Both the position numbers and the translations under genes were made by a program. Shown here one piece after another: positions 61,433 through 64,000 of a DNA stretch of 64,000 bases (positions are counted from its first letter, which is position 1; the number at the start of each line of letters is the position of its first letter). The notes beneath the pieces were generated by a model that was not told the DNA's origin, made no database searches, and saw nothing but the letters and a program-made list of their open reading frames with translations. This DNA is from Sediminibacterium roseum (lineage in GTDB: Bacteria; Bacteroidota; Bacteroidia; Chitinophagales; Chitinophagaceae): assembly GCF_009939005.1 (NCBI RefSeq), contig NZ_JAACJS010000002.1:980685-1044684 (forward strand), written 5' to 3'.

Positions 61433-62661
61433 ATGAAGATCCATTTGATTACAGGGGTATGCCTGCTATCCATCCTGATGCTGAGCTGTCACAAAAATGA
61501 GGTTGTTCCTCAGCCAGTAGGCCTCGACGTTAATATGGCGGGCAAAGTAATCAATGGCTAGATATAAGAAAAGCCCGTTACAGCAATAATTCGGCTGAAT
61601 CCGTTTCGATCCAGGTCAATACTATAGTAACTACCGCAGGATCGAAATGGGGTAATATAAATTTGCTGAAGGAAAACCTGCGATTCGATCTGGCAACGAC
61701 TGAAGACCGTGACGCTGATAGAAAATATCTCGTCATACCAGTCAATGACCGCATGCTTGATATAAAAAAGTTGGATAAAAACGGGTCACTGTACTTACTT
61801 ATTCTCATTGATAAAACAAGTGAAATAAAATCAGGAAATATTGTCTATTACCGACCCGTTGATGGAAAAAAGAGTGTTAAGCTGGACAGAAATGTGTTTT
61901 CGGGAATTTTCAATAATAGCCCGCTGAATGTGAGTGGAAAATTTCATTTTCTAGACCTCACAGGCCGCCTACTCTATCAGTATGAGTACAAGAATGGAAA
62001 CAGATATTCATTTGGAGTCGTTAAACCAAAATCCACCGGTCAGATAAACGGAAATAAAACAGACAACGTGTGTATAGACTGGTACCTGGAAACATACATT
62101 GAATACACAGATGGCACACGTGAAACCATCAGGGAATATCTTGGAACTACTTGTTACGACTGTAGTGATTTCAATTACATGACGTTGTGCCCCGGTGTAG
62201 GAGGAGGTGGAAGCGGACCCTCACAGCCAACACCCCCTGAAGACCTACCCATTATCGAGGATGTAAATGAGGACACACCTGCGGAAGAAGATCCGGCAAA
62301 TGCACCGGCAGAGTCCCCGGACGATCCAAACGAAGCGCCAAGAAAATTTGACCCTGTCGTCTGGAATCATCATGCAACGATTACTCTCGATGCAGACACG
62401 CGTGAGATAACTTTTGTATATCAAGATCCTGCAACGGTCCAACCTTTATATTCCTATATTTACTGGCGTCCGGGAGTGACAGACACCCGCAGGTTATCCC
62501 AACCTTTTCAGACATACAAGAATTTCTTTGTCAGTTCTGACGGCAAACGCGTAACATTATCGTGGAGAGGTACATGCGTGGGTAAGATAACGCGTTCGGG
62601 ATCACCCAATTATGGACGTACAGATTTTTTCTACGACAACACTACCATTGTCAGGCCTTAA
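61433..62661 (+). pseudogene. Lipoprotein gene split by a frameshift
   Basis: The 5' part (61433-61561) codes 42 residues: a lipoprotein signal (MKIHLITGVCLLSILMLSC, lipobox LMLSC, Cys 19) and a short tail, then TAG. In the -1 frame an open stretch from 61534 leads without a stop into the main body, QWLDIRKARYSNN ... TIVRP, ending at 62661. The two frames overlap at 61534-61558, and one lost base there (for example AATTGG becoming AATGG) would explain the break. The body (332 codons from the TTG at 61663) has a Cys-rich segment (TTCYDCSDFNYMTLCPG), a Gly and then Pro/Glu/Asp-rich linker and a C-terminal beta-rich domain with WRPGVTD. Family unknown. Near the start ATGAAAAAATGAAG suggests a second lost A: one more A would give MKKMK. 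It may be a decaying gene or a sequencing error. Confidence 0.65.
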
Positions 62662-62669
62662 CTTTGTCT

Positions 62670-63698
62670 ATGATTTTCTCCGAACTTAACCCTGATTCGT
62701 TCTCTGCTGTAGTCAACAGGGAACGATCATTTTTATTGCGCTATACCAGCATAGGCCTGACAAGGCTTTTTTGGAACATTGGAAAATCAATAAACAAGTG
62801 TCCGTCCTTGAAGCAAACGGATGATGAAAAACTTTCAGCTATTAAGATTCTTTCCGAAAATCTGTTTCATTCCTTTGGTTCATATTTCAATCAAGAGTCG
62901 TTATTGCTGATGTCTCAATTTGCTGATAAATTTCCGGAATTTGAGAGCCAGTCAGAATCTGAATGTATTACATGGGATCATATAAAATTGCTTCTGGCAA
63001 TCGTCAATGATGAAAAGCGAAATTTCTTTACAAATCAGAGCATTGAAAAACTGTTGTCCGCTGATCAGCTCGCCAAATCAATAACCGCTGGTCAACATTC
63101 GGGGAAGTTGAATACTGATAATAGTACGAAAATAGGAACACCAGACATTGATAGGATGACTATGTTGGAGCAATCAAAACACTTGCGGCCGGTGTTGATG
63201 AATAGCTCTTTTAAGGAACTACTATTCCCCATCAAAAAACTCGCGGGCAAAGTGCGTCGAAATGAGCGCACTTTAGAAATTCTACAGGAGCTGACAGATC
63301 AGATAAATGTACTGATTGAATCCTTCAACAATGCTGTAAAGAAGACGCTGGCAAGAACAATTGACGGTGTAAAATGGAATGTAGGTTGCTTTGTAAGGGC
63401 AAAACTGGCGACGATTATCGGCCTTGAAAATAAAGAAAAGGTTCTTGATCGTATCTCGATCGAATTATTAGAAGAGTTCGGCAAAACGCTTCCGCCTGAA
63501 TATTTAAATGAAGCGGCAATCTTTGCGCACATATATTCCTCGAAAAACGCTGCACAAAAATATGACGAGTTTGCCTTTGCGACTTCGTTAAATTCAACAG
63601 AGGCAGAAATAGACCTGATTTATCTAAAAAAATCCGATCCCTCTGACATCGTCCAATACGAAATATTACAGGATCCTATCTTATTGTTCTTGTCTTGA
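62670..63698 (+). CDS. DUF1016_N (YhcG N-terminal type) protein with unknown C-terminal domain
   Basis: A 342-residue cytoplasmic protein. Residues about 15-150 follow the DUF1016_N pattern: LFWNIGKSIN (for YWxIGxxI), LSENLFHSFG followed by LLLMSQFADKFPE, and ITWDHIKLLLAIVND then FFTNQSIEKLL. In YhcG this domain is fused to a PD-(D/E)xK nuclease; here no such nuclease motif is seen and the C-terminal 190 residues are an unrecognised helical region (RRNERTLEILQELTDQINVL). YhcG-type proteins often accompany restriction-modification or other defence genes. I take the ATG at 62670; a TTG two codons earlier is possible. AT-richer than the core genes. Confidence 0.68.
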   Translation: MIFSELNPDSFSAVVNRERSFLLRYTSIGLTRLFWNIGKSINKCPSLKQTDDEKLSAIKILSENLFHSFGSYFNQESLLLMSQFADKFPEFESQSESECITWDHIKLLLAIVNDEKRNFFTNQSIEKLLSADQLAKSITAGQHSGKLNTDNSTKIGTPDIDRMTMLEQSKHLRPVLMNSSFKELLFPIKKLAGKVRRNERTLEILQELTDQINVLIESFNNAVKKTLARTIDGVKWNVGCFVRAKLATIIGLENKEKVLDRISIELLEEFGKTLPPEYLNEAAIFAHIYSSKNAAQKYDEFAFATSLNSTEAEIDLIYLKKSDPSDIVQYEILQDPILLFLS

Positions 63699-63797
63699 GG
63701 TGCGCGTGTCAGTGTTCATTGGAGGTGTTTTTGAACTTTAAAAATGATTGATAAGGCTATCAATTTGCGTCAAAAACAGGATCCTTTTTTTTAAAAG

Positions 63798-63825
63798 TGG
63801 CCCCTACGGAAGGATTCGAACCACA
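63798..63825 (-). other. tRNA 3'-end-like sequence, possible attachment-site remnant
   Basis: Read on the minus strand the sequence GGTTCGAATCC then TTCCGTAGGGGCCA has the layout of a tRNA T-loop (TTCGAAT), a 3' T-stem half, a seven-base acceptor strand, a discriminator and CCA with exact spacing. The T-stem pairs poorly and no matching 5' half is found within 80 bases, so it is not an intact tRNA. Such fragments are left where elements integrate into tRNA genes. Confidence 0.35.
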
Positions 63826-63873
63826 GATTGCAAAATCCGATCGCACAGATCAGTTGATTCCGGTTTTGATGTA

Positions 63874-63900
63874 TGTCTAGTCCTAAAATAGCTTTACAGC
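63874..63900. mobile_element. Possible insertion-sequence left end
   Basis: The sequence from TGTCTAGTCC at 63874 followed by TAAAATAGCTTTACAG looks like an insertion-sequence terminal repeat and is followed 13 bases on by an ATG opening a basic reading frame. The other end lies outside the window, so neither inverted repeats nor target duplication can be verified. This rests on general resemblance. Confidence 0.3.
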
Positions 63901-63912
63901 AATGCCTCTAGG

Positions 63913-64000
63913 ATGACTGAAAAGAAAAAGCAGAAAAGCCAACCAAGCCCGCTCAGCAAAGTGCCATGGAAGCGGCGCAGTAAAGATGAAATGGAGTTAA
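63913..64000 (+). CDS. Partial reading frame with very basic N-terminus, running off the window
   Basis: ATG at 63913 opens 29 codons to the window edge: MTEKKKQKSQPSPLSKVPWK and then RRSKDEMEL. The high Lys/Arg content suggests a nucleic-acid-binding protein; if the preceding sequence is an insertion-sequence end, this would be its transposase or an accessory protein. No family can be named from so short a piece. Confidence 0.4.
   Translation, partial: MTEKKKQKSQPSPLSKVPWKRRSKDEMEL

Noticed and set aside
63798..63873. An intact tRNA gene on the minus strand
   Set aside because: The 5' 45 bases cannot pair with the acceptor strand and no D-arm or anticodon arm folds; only the 3' end is tRNA-like.
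1..64000. CRISPR array
   Set aside because: No set of 25-40 base direct repeats with regular spacers was seen; the tandem repeats found are heptamers (18179-18213) and two short palindromes (40930-41007).

Overview
The window is a chromosomal segment from a member of the Bacteroidota, most likely close to Chitinophagaceae. The pointers are a 2436-codon SprA homologue (the type IX secretion outer-membrane translocon), a Bacteroidota-style dcw cluster with an enlarged MraY, a long-tailed FtsZ and a DNPR-type (meso-diaminopimelate) MurE, the futalosine menaquinone genes mqnB/mqnD, small families typical of the phylum (DUF4199, DUF2911, DUF2795), and promoters of the TTTG-N19-TAnnTTTG type with few clear Shine-Dalgarno sequences. 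These are family-level judgements from reading protein motifs; no database search was run.

Layout. Positions 1-976 hold the 5' part of queA and a DUF3052 gene, both on the minus strand. From 1236 to 18022 runs an uninterrupted plus-strand division and cell-wall cluster: mraZ, rsmH, ftsL-like, ftsI (PASTA PBP), murE, mraY, murD, ftsW, murG, murC, ftsQ, ftsA, ftsZ, closed by a strong terminator. Its upstream region carries four 10-bp-phased GTG motifs (a likely MraZ operator) and two perfect inverted DnaA-box 9-mers. From 18.2 to 48 kb is a mosaic of short housekeeping units on both strands, mostly separated by bidirectional terminators: an ABC-2 exporter, a FadN-like beta-oxidation protein, gatC, LolD/MacB-type ATPases, a cobalamin adenosyltransferase, fabI with a SemiSWEET, recN, a zinc-ribbon coiled-coil protein, Nif3, a class IV aminotransferase, a photolyase, mqnB-mqnD, two tandem 6-pyruvoyl-tetrahydropterin-synthase paralogues with folE, fabD, a D-aminoacylase-like lipoprotein, a methionine-gamma-lyase-type enzyme, dinB-like, fabH and ruvA. 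sprA fills 48.1-55.4 kb, followed by a NatAB-type ABC exporter, a zinc-dependent phospholipase-like protein and a membrane protein/histidine kinase/response regulator module that ends at 61158.

The last 2.8 kb is different. Directly at the stop of the response regulator begins a headless reading frame with a PD-(D/E)xK signature (GFD ... GESK), resembling the core of DUF1837/HamA, the nuclease-like component of Hachiman anti-phage systems. It is followed by an AT-richer stretch holding a lipoprotein gene interrupted by a frameshift, a DUF1016_N protein without its usual nuclease half, a tRNA 3'-end-like sequence, a possible insertion-sequence end and an open reading frame running off the window. 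I read this as the edge of a variable, defence-associated island with decay at its border. It is the most interesting part of the window.

No rRNA, intact tRNA or CRISPR array was found. No gene-free stretch exceeds about 300 bases.
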